Shown here piece after piece: positions 53,752-64,000 of a stretch of DNA of 64,000 bases. The DNA is taken from NCBI GenBank assembly GCA_959347315.1, contig OY365814.1, forward strand, positions 32,033,387-32,097,386, given 5' to 3'. The translations under genes were made by a program, and so were the position numbers. The first letter of the stretch is position 1, and each line of letters starts with the position of its first letter. Origin of the DNA: Bimastos eiseni (lineage: Eukaryota > Annelida > Clitellata > Crassiclitellata > Lumbricidae). The notes beneath the pieces were generated by a model. That model was not told where the DNA came from. It did no database searches and worked only from the letters and a program-made list of their open reading frames with translations.

Positions 53752-53944
53752 ACAGCGTGACCTACTTCTGTACCACTAACACGCTTGCTGATTGACTAAT
53801 TGCCTGAGGCTCTCTCCAATCCTGAGTCAGGGTGGAAGTCAGGCAGACGATGTTTTCCATTGACTTTGGAAACAGAGTGCCACAAGCCAAAACAGGTTAT
53901 GAATCTTTGCGAAGACAGTCTAATCTGCCAAATAATGGCGTTTG

Positions 53945-54190
53945 AAAATTAATATAATATCGATATCAAAAATTTTAAAGGTGGGCACATTGGACGAATG
54001 CGATTTGTATACTGGCACCTCAAATAAGCTTTTCACTATTCAACGGACTGGGTTGATTATAAATCTGATCCTATTAATTCATTACAAAATATCTAATGTG
54101 GTCCCTAATGCGCATTATTATGTTAACAACCGCTGTCTTAGCTACCATTGCTGTTCACGTGAGTATATTAATGGTGGACTCAGCGGGCAG
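53945..54190. repeat. Repeat of about 200 bp, copy 1
   Basis: tttaaaggtgggcacattgg, acgaatgcg and ttcactattcaacgg recur at 54890-55110. The motifs also resemble the head of dispersed repeat A read in reverse. Confidence 0.7.
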
Positions 54191-54684
54191 TTACTTCAAG
54201 TAAAAATAAGTGGCGCCAAGTATGCACATAGGTGCACATAGGTCTAAGAATTATTTCGGATATTGGTCATGCGTTGTTTATTTATGTTGTTCCAATCGAT
54301 GGTTGGCGTAAAAATTAAAATTTAATTCCATAATGGATAAATACATAAATTTGAACATTAGAAATTGAGAGAGGAGAGGGCAACATATGTCTCATTTTTA
54401 AAGTCCAATCACAGTGGACTTTCCATTTAACACTGCGCAAACAAGAAAATTATAAATATTGTATGCGGGTTCAGATCTAATAGCTTGCTGCCTTCTTTTC
54501 CTTTTGGATTTTGGTATAAAGCAATACATAGGCATTTTATAATCTGGCTAACTTCTATACTTTTGCGTGAAGAAACATACATCACACACAATTTTACCTC
54601 GGGTAGCTTACCTACAATTGATACTGGCGCTATCTATAGCAGCCATGTTTTTAGAGTTTTACGTTTATTTAGAAGCATTCGCTA

Positions 54685-54785
54685 ATTATGGATCCGGGAG
54701 TTTAACGACCGCTTTTGACAACAGAGGCCGTTGCAGTCGACAGAAATTTGCTTGGCGTATTACAGCACTTACAGCTCTATGATGA
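54685..54785 (-). repeat. Dispersed repeat A middle segment
   Basis: atggatccgggagtttaacg through acagaggccgttgcagtcga matches 55240-55320. Confidence 0.75.
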
Positions 54786-54889
54786 TTTTAAGGCAATTTC
54801 GCTAATTTCGCTAATTAAACGCAATTAAGATTTAATATAAAATCGACGGGAATTTCGCAATTTTGCTAATCAATCGCTAATTAAACGCG

Positions 54890-55110
54890 TTTGAGATTTA
54901 ATATAAAATCGACGGGAAGAGTTTTAAAGGTGTGTAATTTGGACGAATGCGGTAAGCGTTTCACTATTCAGGGAACAGGGTTGGTTAGGATCTCACCAGA
55001 TTAATTCGTTCATAAATATCTCCAGCGATCTCTAATAATTATGTTATGCTTGCAGCTGTAATAGCTACTACTGGTCTTCACGTTGGTATAGCTGTTATAT
55101 AGGGGAATTT
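54890..55110. repeat. Repeat of about 200 bp, copy 2
   Basis: Counterpart of 53945-54190. A 60-bp piece containing aattaaacgc is also tandemly repeated at 54790-54910. Confidence 0.7.
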
Positions 55111-55124
55111 GTCAATTGGTGGTA

Positions 55125-55355
55125 GTTGCTGTTTGACGACACTGTGGTGACAAAGACCATTAGCGTTGCCCTCCTCCTTTATCCAGGCTTGGGACTAGCA
55201 ATGGCAAAGTGCAATCAGTGCAGGAGTTTACCGTTTATGAATGGATCCAGAGGTTTAACGACAGCTTATGACAACAGAGACCGTTGCCGTCGAGAAAAGC
55301 TTGATTAGCACATTACAGCACGTAACATAGAAGCGATGAGAAGCGTTTAAAAGGT
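55125..55355 (-). repeat. Dispersed repeat A, most complete copy (about 230 bp)
   Basis: On the minus strand it runs from gcacaccttttaaacgcttc, through atggatcc-containing middle and ctagtcccaagcctggataa, to cacagtgtcgtcaaacagca. At least ten tail and five head copies occur in the window. The 3' end running into simple repeats (4055) and variable 5' truncation suggest a SINE or the 3' part of an RTE-like LINE. Confidence 0.78.
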
Positions 55356-55804
55356 GTGCATCGGTAGTTGCAGTTTAACAACATTGTGTGACAAGTAAGA
55401 TCACACGTCGCCCTCCCCTTGTCCATTCTTGGGACTGGCACTGCCTGAATCCAAACAGTGGTGGAGTTTATGTACGTTAATTACTCTTAGCTCACCGACT
55501 GTGCATATTATCTCCATAGACTTCATGCATATTTATGATGCATCAGTGTCTATCAGTATATGCAGTATAGAGATAATGCACTCCATTCTGTTGGCCCTGT
55601 ACAACACCCTATGGGACAAAGCAGTTTGAGGCATCTTATGAGAAAGTGGATATATTATTTACCTCACCTATCTTTCAGGGCAAGGAGGTCCTGGCGCATG
55701 CGTGGCACTACGTGCCTTTCACACCCCATCTTCTACGACGTTATGCCACTCCCTCATTCATGGAACCATTTGGTATACGAAATAGAGTTAGGCAGAGAGA
55801 CAGA

Positions 55805-55813
55805 CATAGACAC

Positions 55814-55850
<37 letters not shown>

Positions 55851-55952
55851 CACATAGACAGACAGACGGACGCTTAGACACACAGGCAGACAGACACAAA
55901 CAGACAGACAGACACAGAGACAAACATACACACAGATAGACAGTTAGAGAGT

Positions 55953-55996
<44 letters not shown>

Positions 55997-56035
55997 GAGA
56001 GACAGAGATAGATAGATAGAGAGAGAGACATAGAG
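55805..56035. repeat. GGCA/GACA/GA microsatellite cluster
   Basis: ggcaggcaggca, then gacagaca and gagaga tracts. Confidence 0.95.
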
Positions 56036-56299
56036 TGTACTCCCCATTCCATCCTCTTCGACCACATGCAATTCTCCTTTTAAGTGCAGAGAAATAGAAG
56101 CTTACCGTATTTTAAATGGAAGAAGCTTCAACGATGTGGACATATAAAAGGTCTCAGCCAATATCGCCCTCATCCCGCTTCTCAGCAGTAGTGCCTCATT
56201 GTAATCGACACCAGTGTGGCCATTATGCAATACAATACAACTGTAATTTGATAATGCCCTCCTTACAGAAAATTCAGAAGTGCACCTTGAAGCCTGGGC

Positions 56300-56690
56300 A
56301 ACCATTAAGAGCCACAGGCAGACTGGAAGAGGTAGGTTTTCAGGTTAGAGCGAAAGAGAGGCTCACTGAGAGAGTTGCAAACACGAGGAGGTAGAGAGTT
56401 CCAGATGGAGGGACCAGCAACAGTGAATGACCACCGGCCGAAGACAAGACGTGTACTAGGGAAATCGTACTTTCCAGCAAAGGCTGATCTAAGAGAGGAA
56501 TGGCCTTTAACAGAGCTGCAAAGTGTGACCATAGAGGACAGATAAGACGGATGATGACCTGTGCGCGCTCTGTACACGAGGAGTGCCAGCTTGTAGCAGA
56601 TACGTTTACAGACAGGAAGCCAGTGTAGAGAACGCAGAGCAGGTGTGATAATTATGGTCTCGGTAGGAGAGTCCAAGGCACAGTCGTGCA
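56300..56690 (-). mobile_element. LINE relic (end of reverse-transcriptase ORF), best preserved
   Basis: An open frame of 123 codons (56305-56676): LRSLHWLPVCKRICYKLAL, YRARTGHHPSYLSSM, FTVAGPSIWNSLPPRV and FRSNLKTYLFQSAC. This is the intact C-terminal end of a CR1/L2-like reverse transcriptase ORF; the catalytic RT core is missing. Confidence 0.88.
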
Positions 56691-57224
56691 GCCTGATGCA
56701 GTATTCGAGTTAGCGGAAGCAGTGTGCATTCAGGGAGGCCATTCACACCAGACACGAACCACTTCGATGGTCTTCACTCTTCAGCAGTCCAATCTTCTAT
56801 CCTTCAAAACACTGTATACTTCAGCGTCCATGGAAAATATTTGAAACAAGCTACATAGAAATCCAGATGTGTGCGACTAAATACTAATAAGTGCGTACAT
56901 TTATACACGTATACATGTGTGCCCACAATGCATGCATACACATATTCATACAGGCACAATTGCATGTATACATACGTACGTATTATACATAATGTTCACA
57001 TGATTACATCAAAATCACATAGCAAGCAAATGTGTGCGTCCTTGCAGTATGTTCACTTTCACGAGCCATTACTTTGAAGTGGGTGTCTACATTGGTGACT
57101 GCTTCACCAGACATTGAAACCTAGGATTTATAGCGGACTTGGTTTCAGTTTCAGATGATCGATGCCTTCGACATTTTGAGTTAAAACTAATCTCTGCTAT
57201 TTGGCGACGGAATCGTTTGGAAGG

Positions 57225-57270
57225 CGGAGTGGCAGGGAGTGGCAGAGAGCGACAGGGAGTGGCAGGGAGT
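57225..57270. repeat. 12-bp GAGTGGCAGGGA tandem repeat
   Basis: About four imperfect units. Confidence 0.75.
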
Positions 57271-57374
57271 TGCACCCTGTTTCACCTACGCGGATGGACT
57301 ATCCTTGGTATCCCACTCCTCCAGAGTTTTTTCCATGGAAGAAGATTACAGATGGGAAGACGCTCGCTGGTGAA

Positions 57375-57409
57375 TATGTGTGTGCGTGTGTGCGTGTGTG
57401 TGCGTGTGC

Positions 57410-57485
<76 letters not shown>
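57375..57485. repeat. GT then GA microsatellite
   Basis: About 45 bp of tgtgtgcg followed by about 62 bp of pure gagaga. Confidence 0.97.
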
Positions 57486-58147
57486 AACGGTAGTTCTACG
57501 ACAGCTGCAAATATGATATGGGTATCATCGTATCGCATCAAAACTTTAGGTTTATATAGCGCCTTGCGTATGGAAGACTAGCCAACCTAAATCGGATGCA
57601 AGCTAGTGTTTGTCCGTTACTCAACTGGTCACCTCCTGTGTACGTTAGTTTCACTTTTACAACATTGCGTGATAACATAGAGTGCAGGCATGCGGTGTTA
57701 CTGGTAAATATAAATGCACGAAGCGTATCAAGCCATATGTGAACAATTACACACCTTTGAAACGCTCGCCACCGATTCTATATGACTTCTCAATCACATC
57801 ATAGTCACAGATCCATCTTGGACGAAGTATATGCACACGATTCACGACCTATTTTTTTTAGCTCAATCTACTCTTCCTTGAAATCGTCACAAATCACAGA
57901 AAAGCTATCGGTTGAACACATCGACAGGGACAAGGCAACAAATTATCCTATAGTTGCTAGGAATTGCATAGATGTTAAATGATGTTCCCGAATATAAAAA
58001 TGGTAATAGGATCTGATTTGTTGAATATTAAACGATTTTTTAATTAATTGATTGATTTTAATGCTAGGAGGGTAAATTGACTGGGAGAGGCTTTTATTAT
58101 TGCTCCCAACACGAAATCAACCTTAAAATAAACTAAAATTCCGATGT

Positions 58148-58180
58148 AACACAGGACACACAGGACACACAGGACACACA

Positions 58181-58242
<62 letters not shown>

Positions 58243-58250
58243 GCACACGC
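58148..58250. repeat. 10-bp repeat running into (AC)n
   Basis: Four acaggacaca units, then about 60 bp of pure acacac. Confidence 0.96.
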
Positions 58251-58654
58251 ACATACACAAACAATGCCAAAGAGAAAAACTCGGTGTTGGTCGAGTGTAG
58301 TGACATTCTTGAAATAAGTTTACGAACTTTAAGCATGGGGATTCTGTGTCTACAGTCCGAATGTTAGATAGTCTGACACCAAAGCCGGAAGTTCCACCAT
58401 TGCATGAATATTAGCTCTTTTTTGTGATTGGTTTCGGCTTCAGGAAGCGTGATTGGTTGAGCTAAAATAGGTCAGAGAGTGTGACTTTGCCAACGTGAAT
58501 ATCAATAGTCAATAGTATATACGATAGTTGCCAACATGATAATCAATCATACTCATTAGGAGCTACAGTTTATAATCTTGTAATGAATTAAACTAAAGTA
58601 AGAGCATTCACCAATTCGCTGTGATGAAACGATCATTTTAGGACACAGCATATG

Positions 58655-58810
58655 AACCACTTTTAAGCGCTTGCCTTCTCATCTTTCTATTTTCAACGTC
58701 TGCTTATCGCATAGCTTGCGGTTCAGCAGTGCCAATCCGAAGCCTGGATAAAAGAGGAGGACGACGCTAATGATCTACGTTATCACACAGTGTCGCTTAA
58801 CAGCAACTAA
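58655..58810 (+). repeat. Dispersed repeat A copy with head and tail
   Basis: accacttttaagcgcttgcc head and gtgccaatccgaagcctgga to cacacagtgtcgcttaaca tail, internally shortened. A further tail fragment follows at 58895-58962. Confidence 0.78.
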
Positions 58811-59754
58811 CGATTATACGAGCGTTGCGGATCTGACTTTAACAGCAATGACAGCTAAAATGGCTTTCAATTTTAACGCTGACACTGTTTTTCTTGCAAT
58901 AGGAGTAGGGCGAGGCCAATGATCTTTGCAATCACATAGTGTCATTAAGCAGCAACTGACCTAACAAACAAGCGTAGAATAACCGTGCACACCATAAAGA
59001 GAAAACAGAGTCTGCCTGCCTACCGTCCTGATCCTAATTCGGTGTCTGACTTTCCCAGGGCCAGAGGTCAGAAAGACTGGGCTCTCAAACGCAGCTACAA
59101 GGGCGATGATATTGTGGGGAATTCTTCATCTTTTTTAGACAATTCGGACCATTGGTGATATCCCTCACATACCATCTCGGTCCGTTTGAATGAGTTCAAA
59201 GCTCATTAGGTCTCAGTTACGAAATGCATTATTACACAATGCACACCTTTTAAACGCTTGCCGACGCTTCTATATTAATTTGGTTTCAAATTCGGATAAT
59301 ACTTGGCAAATATAACATTCAAATAACCGCCAATGTTGGACGAAAAAATTGTAAAGCAACTTTGAAACCTTACAAATCGTAAACATTATTCAGTGATCAA
59401 GCGACTTATACGTCATAAAAATCCGAATACTCGCCGAGGAATGGTCCACAACATTTACGTCACCGATTACAAAATGCTTCAACTTCGACAAGTTCGTGGA
59501 ACGGAATTATTTCACGTTTGCTCGCCAAGCATAGACGGCGAGAGGGGAATCTCCTCCTTTCGCTTATTTACAGATTTTTTATTTTTAATACGGTCCTGAC
59601 AGTGATATTATTCTTCAGTTGTCTACACAAAGCAGGCTAGTGGCGCTCTTCTATGCTGATTTACTACCTGGGAAGTGTCATTGCATGTGACGGCAGCTGT
59701 GGAAACGAAGCAGGGTTGGAATAGTCACTGGTCAGTGCAACGTCTGGAAGGCTT

Positions 59755-60000
59755 AACAATATGCGGAGAAACAAAGGCTTAAGCCTCATCGTCAAATTAA
59801 GGCTAAACAAGGCTATAGTATTGACAACGTTGCTTTACATTTCTGAGACATGGTCCGTTCTTCAACAAATAAGCAAGCACATCACTGTTGCAAATTTGAA
59901 AAGATTGGAGGCGGCACATCATAGATAGCAATGAAAGACCCTAAGAATCACATGGAGAGATAAAATAAGGAATGAGGGGGTCAGCAGAACGGGTATATAG
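59755..60000 (+). mobile_element. LINE relic of a second clade
   Basis: Reads MRRNKGLSLIVKLRLNKAI, VLTTLLYISETWSVL, LKRLEAAHH and ITWRDKIRNEGVSRTG. These match the TLLYGSETWTL / RLEAFHMRCLRRIL / WRDKIRNEE landmarks of non-LTR endonuclease-reverse transcriptases distinct from the CR1/L2-like relics. Confidence 0.82.
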
Positions 60001-60099
60001 AAATCAATTTAGTGATAAGTAGGAGACGATTACGATGACTTGGATCCCATTGGTGCGTTCGACGATTACAAGAAACGGGTGACTGGTGCCGAAGACCTC

Positions 60100-61320
60100 A
60101 ATAATTGCGGGTGTTTCCGCATATTCTTTTCCATGTACGGTTTCGTTAATATATATATATATATATATATTTGGCTACCTAACGTGGTCATAGTTACTCC
60201 GCCGGGTTTCCAGCAGCACTTGAGTTGTCGGACACGTTGAAGTTCGGGTAACCGAGACCGTGGAAGTTCGCGTGGCCGTGCTAGATACAGACTGGGTAAG
60301 TCAAAGGATTAGCGATCGCATATAGTCAGAGAGGCCCGGTGGCCGAGAGTGGTACAGACAGCGCCATAGTTCGGGTGGCCGTTCGATGGAAATATCGGGA
60401 AATTTCCGAAGGACCCGCTGGAATTACACGTGTAGGGTGAACACGTTAGAAGAGCACGTGACAAGCAAGAGAAAACACTGGTGCCGTTTGATACCTTCAG
60501 ATTACAAGTCAAGTAACTCTTCTTGATGGCTTTATGGTCGTTCGATAGGTACTCTTGTTTGTTACCTATATTGGTCATAGTTACTCCTCCCGGTTTCCCG
60601 AGTATCAGAATATATTACGTTGTTGGCAGACAATTGCCAACGCAGAGGACGGTCAATCGTGTACATGATAACTTATGCGTGTGAGGCCGGTATGCCACAC
60701 ACGGAAATAGATCAAGAGGCACGTGAAAGTCGGGGTTGTCCCTTGTCGTCCGATACCCAAGTATGAAGCAGATGAACGCAGACGTTAAAGTCTGGACAGT
60801 TGGAAATGGACCAAGAGGCATGTGAAAGTCTGGGCAGTCGGAAACCCAAGTTTAAGATAATAAGCCGACAAAAATTGATCGATACGTAAATATTTCTGTT
60901 TGGTACCTACGTTGGTCACAGATACTCCCCGTTTTCCCGAAGTGTGTCTGCGTGTCTGATCGAAGTGATCGATACGAGTACGCTTGGGTAATCGAGTACC
61001 CAGGTGAATACATGGTTGCTGGTCGTCACACAAATGACTGAAGTGCGAGGTCGGGCCCCTTCGTGCGTAGGTCGGATCGAAGATCTGTGTGTAGATAGCG
61101 AAGGTTTTAGACAGAAGACCTTCACTATCAGAGTCCGTGATTACCATACCATTACCATGCCAGCGTCATTTTTATCGAAGCAGAATACATCAGTGTCGGT
61201 GGGTAACTGCCAACACAGAGGACGGGAACTTACTCCGTCAATTGTGGTGCATGATAAAATATACGTGTGCGGCCGTTTATGCCATATACGGACATAGACC
61301 GAGAGATACGTGTTGAGTAG
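60100..61320. repeat. Diverged tandem array of about 350-bp units
   Basis: The motif ggtcatagttactcc plus gggtttcc recurs near 60188, 60575 and 60912. A second motif (gccaacgcagaggacgg ... gcgtgtgaggccggtatgcc ... acggaaatag) at 60636-60715 recurs at 61207-61295. Less AT-rich than its surroundings; no clear ORF. Confidence 0.6.
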
Positions 61321-61329
61321 AAGGCGTGA

Positions 61330-61930
61330 TAGATAAGTGTCGGAGATGACATGACTAAGAGTTTAGAAAGTTGAGAACAGTAATGTCTAGGAGTACAAGA
61401 CGTTGGATTTATACCGATAATTGTCTAGGCAGATATGGCTTATGGACCTGTTTAAAGTATATCTGATCCTCGTAACTTAAGAGAACGTTTGGTGTCCCTA
61501 ATTGGTGATAATTTCAGAGTCACAAGATGCTGAATGATACGACACCAGGTAGAGAAGAAGGAGAGGCTAGTAGCTTGGAAGGTAGAGAAGGCGATAAAGA
61601 CTCCTGCCGGTATGATTACGAAACCTGTTTTGAGTACGGCCATCCTCAGAACGTCGCCCATCCGGCGACCGCGGATTAGGCAGAGTCAGACCTCGTGACT
61701 AATTCATACAGTGTTACCTTTCTTGGAGAAGAGGCCCATCCTTAATCTATACTGGTGAGAGTAATCATCCTGGTAGATACAGAGAACAACCATTTGGCAT
61801 TGAGATTTGATAAGGAAGTGACTCGGGCGACTCCAGACGTATCAGCAAGCTGGAGTCGTCACCGTCCGAGAGCTAGGCAGGCGCTCGGGCGGCAGAACGC
61901 CAGACAGACAAATTGTAGTAATTTCAGTTT
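61330..61930. other. No recognised feature
   Basis: Moderate GC, with short unsupported open frames (61452-61661 minus, 61755-61946 plus). Could be part of an LTR element, but no paired LTR was found. Confidence 0.4.
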
Positions 61931-62301
61931 TAGCAAAACTGTGTGATAGCATTGATCACTGGGTCACACTTATCCTTTGTCCAGGCTTGGGACTGACACT
62001 GCAGGAGTGCAAGCAGTGGAGGTGTTATAGGCAATTATTAGCTATTGTTTGACCCTGACCTTGGCATAATTCAACGAATTAATGGGAAGGATCTATCACC
62101 ATTTGATATCATAGGTGTAACGATTCTTTAAGTTATTTAGGTCCCTGTGCATGAAGCGCTTCAAGCACGGTGCACACCTTTTAAACCCTTTCCATTACTT
62201 CTATATTAGTTATGAAAGCATTTTAATCGGCATTCAAATGTATCGCTCATTACAGAGCAATAAGTATGATTACGATTCCCGGCCCAGAATATCCATTACT
62301 C

Positions 62302-62869
62302 CAGTGGTTCTTAAACTTTTTAGAAACAGGGACCGGATGTATATTTATGAAGTTGTTGGCGGACCACTAATTAGAAATGCAAAATTTTATCTGGCAATCG
62401 TATCCAAAATAATGGGAAATTAGAGGGAGAAGCTCCTATAGGGCCTATAATATCTTAATATTTTATTGAAGTTATTCTAAAATCTAACTAATGCGAAATA
62501 GTGTCTAAAATTTAGACTCTAAATCAATAAACGTTTTTTTACGAATTTACATAATTACATATGTTATTCATTGTTAATATAACATTAAATATTAAAATGT
62601 ATTTATGACAGTTTTAAAGTAAGCGTTCGAGTTTTTGGAAATGATAACGAGTAATTTTATGATACGAGGAGGCTTACATTTTGCAAATTAAGCTAAATAA
62701 TAATTTCAATGTATAAATGTTTTTGAATTTAAAATATATTTAGAATTATTTGTATGTTTCCTGGAATAAGTTGAATAAATGTTTAATTTTTAGTGATTGT
62801 TTCACGGACCGGTGACTTGAGCTCCGCGGACCGGCGCCGGTCCGCGGACCACCACTTTAAGAACCACTG
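62302..62869. mobile_element. hAT-type element with perfect 8-bp target-site duplication
   Basis: 568 bp. Left cagtggttcttaaacttt and right ctttaagaaccactg are inverted. Both flanks are CATTACTC (62294-62301 and 62870-62877). Subterminal cggaccggcgccggtccg is palindromic. No ORF. Confidence 0.95.
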
Positions 62870-62883
62870 CATTACTCTACGAG

Positions 62884-63151
62884 ATTAGCCAGTCAGTCAG
62901 TCAGTCAGTCAGTCAGTCAGTCAGTCAGTCAGTCAGTCAGTCAGTCAGTCAGTCAGTCAGTCAGTCAGTCAGTCAGTCAGTCAGTCAGTCAGTCAGTCAG
63001 TCAGTCAGTCAGTCAGTCAGTCAGTCAGTCAGTCAGTCAGTCAGTCAGTCAGTCAGTCAGTCAGTCAGTCAGTCAGTCAGTCAGTCAGTCAGTCAGTCAG
63101 TCAGTCAGTCAGTCAGTCAGTCAGTCAGTCAGTCAGTCAGTCAGTCAGTCA

Positions 63152-63195
<44 letters not shown>

Positions 63196-63207
63196 ATCAA
63201 TCAATCA
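62884..63207. repeat. (CAGT)n tetranucleotide tract of about 320 bp
   Basis: Almost pure cagtcagtcagt with only terminal interruptions (cagtaagt, then caatcaat). Confidence 0.99.
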
Positions 63208-63599
63208 TTGAAACTAAATGTAGCTCCCCTTCAAGATATCTAATCAGAGACGCTAGTCGCTTCTGGTATGACTGCAGCTAAAAGTGCGGTTTACAGTATT
63301 GAGTAGAATGCAGACGAGGACGTCATAATTAGACAGTAACTGTTATGTTTGCGTACGTACATATTTTCGAGACCCCCTTCCTCCACCATACTCATCCGTA
63401 CGCAAAATCGCCGAAATTCGAAGCCTACATCCCCTCGCTGCGTACGTAATAAAATTATATGGGTGGACCCACATTGTAAGCATAAAGCAGAAGCCTACAG
63501 TACTTCAGTTGCTCAAATTCAGTCCCCCAAACCAACCCCAATCAACTCTCCCAACTCTCCCACAGCTCCGGTAAGTAAGTCAGAAACATTGACCGCACT

Positions 63600-63725
63600 A
63601 TTTATTATTTTAAAGACAGAGACAGATGCAGAGACAGAGTCAGTGACAGTGACAGAGACAGAGACAGTTACAGTGACAGAGAAAGTGACAGAGACAGAGA
63701 CAGAAGAGAGACAGAAGAGAGACAG
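63600..63725. repeat. Degenerate GACAGA/GACAGT repeat
   Basis: 6-bp-like units agagacagtgacag. Confidence 0.9.
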
Positions 63726-63964
63726 ATAACAACTGTTCCTGGGAATAATAAAGCCACTGGGTGCAACTCGGATAGGAAAAAAGCGACTCTGCGAGCATTG
63801 ACATGTAAATATATCGCGCAGGATGACCAGTCACGTGTTCGATCATGCAACGACGTCCTCTCGGCTTCCGGTGCGTGAAGTCAGTGTTGATAGAGGTGTG
63901 TCCGTGTATAATAGGTCGATGAATATTTCCAAATGACAAACAGGAAGCTGTTACAATCATATGC

Positions 63965-64000
63965 GCCAGTGAGAGCTTGAACGAGGCGCTATATAAATCT
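63965..64000 (+). repeat. GCGCTATATAAAT module at window edge
   Basis: gaacgaggcgctatataaat, the LINE-type 3' module, cut by the window end. Confidence 0.65.

Noticed and set aside
62884..63207. Regular repeats as a possible CRISPR array
   Set aside because: Pure tetranucleotide tract with no spacers, in an intron-bearing animal genome. The minisatellites at 8.6, 15.0 and 32.6 kb likewise lack unique spacers.

Overview
The window is animal nuclear DNA. Its genes are split by GT-AG introns of about 0.4-9 kb. About two thirds is AT-rich non-coding DNA filled with microsatellites, minisatellites, LINE relics, tRNA-derived SINEs and hAT-type DNA transposons. The gene families (a DHHC3/7-type palmitoyltransferase, a PARP14-like RRM/KH/macrodomain protein and a zinc-finger/tyrosine-recombinase-like relic) and the repeats suggest an invertebrate metazoan, probably marine. 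The phylum cannot be fixed from sequence alone.

Layout. Bases 1-11.1 kb hold no gene I can support, only tandem repeats and LINE/SINE relics. Bases 11,115-17,735 (minus strand) carry a complete seven-exon ZDHHC3/7-like S-acyltransferase gene; the exon phases close exactly to a 332-aa protein with DPG, Cys-rich, DHHC and PaCCT-like motifs. Bases 19,755-46,842 (minus strand) carry a large PARP14-like gene. I rebuilt 18 coding exons, one tentative, predicting about 1605 aa: six RRM-like folds, a KH-like region, a degenerate macrodomain, a canonical macrodomain and a KH-like tail. A stop follows with no WWE or ADP-ribosyltransferase domain. Its 8.6-kb intron (20,995-29,628) holds, on the same strand, a multi-exon relic of a C2HC zinc-finger plus tyrosine-recombinase-like gene with several frameshifts and nonsense codons.

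From 46.9 kb to the end there is no supportable host gene. This part is a transposon and satellite landscape: three hAT elements beyond the PARP14-like start (one with a transposase remnant), a dispersed repeat of about 230 bp, two kinds of LINE relic, a diverged tandem array of about 350-bp units, and a (CAGT)n tract of about 320 bp.

The two intact-looking genes lie head to tail on the minus strand, 2 kb apart. Nothing in the sequence ties them functionally: one is predicted to be a Golgi or endomembrane lipid-transferase, the other a nucleic-acid/ADP-ribose binding protein. Several transposons sit in introns of the PARP14-like gene. A minisatellite just downstream of ZDHHC exon 3 repeats that exon's splice donor. 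Exon calls come from reading splice consensus, phase continuity and family similarity by eye, with no transcript support.
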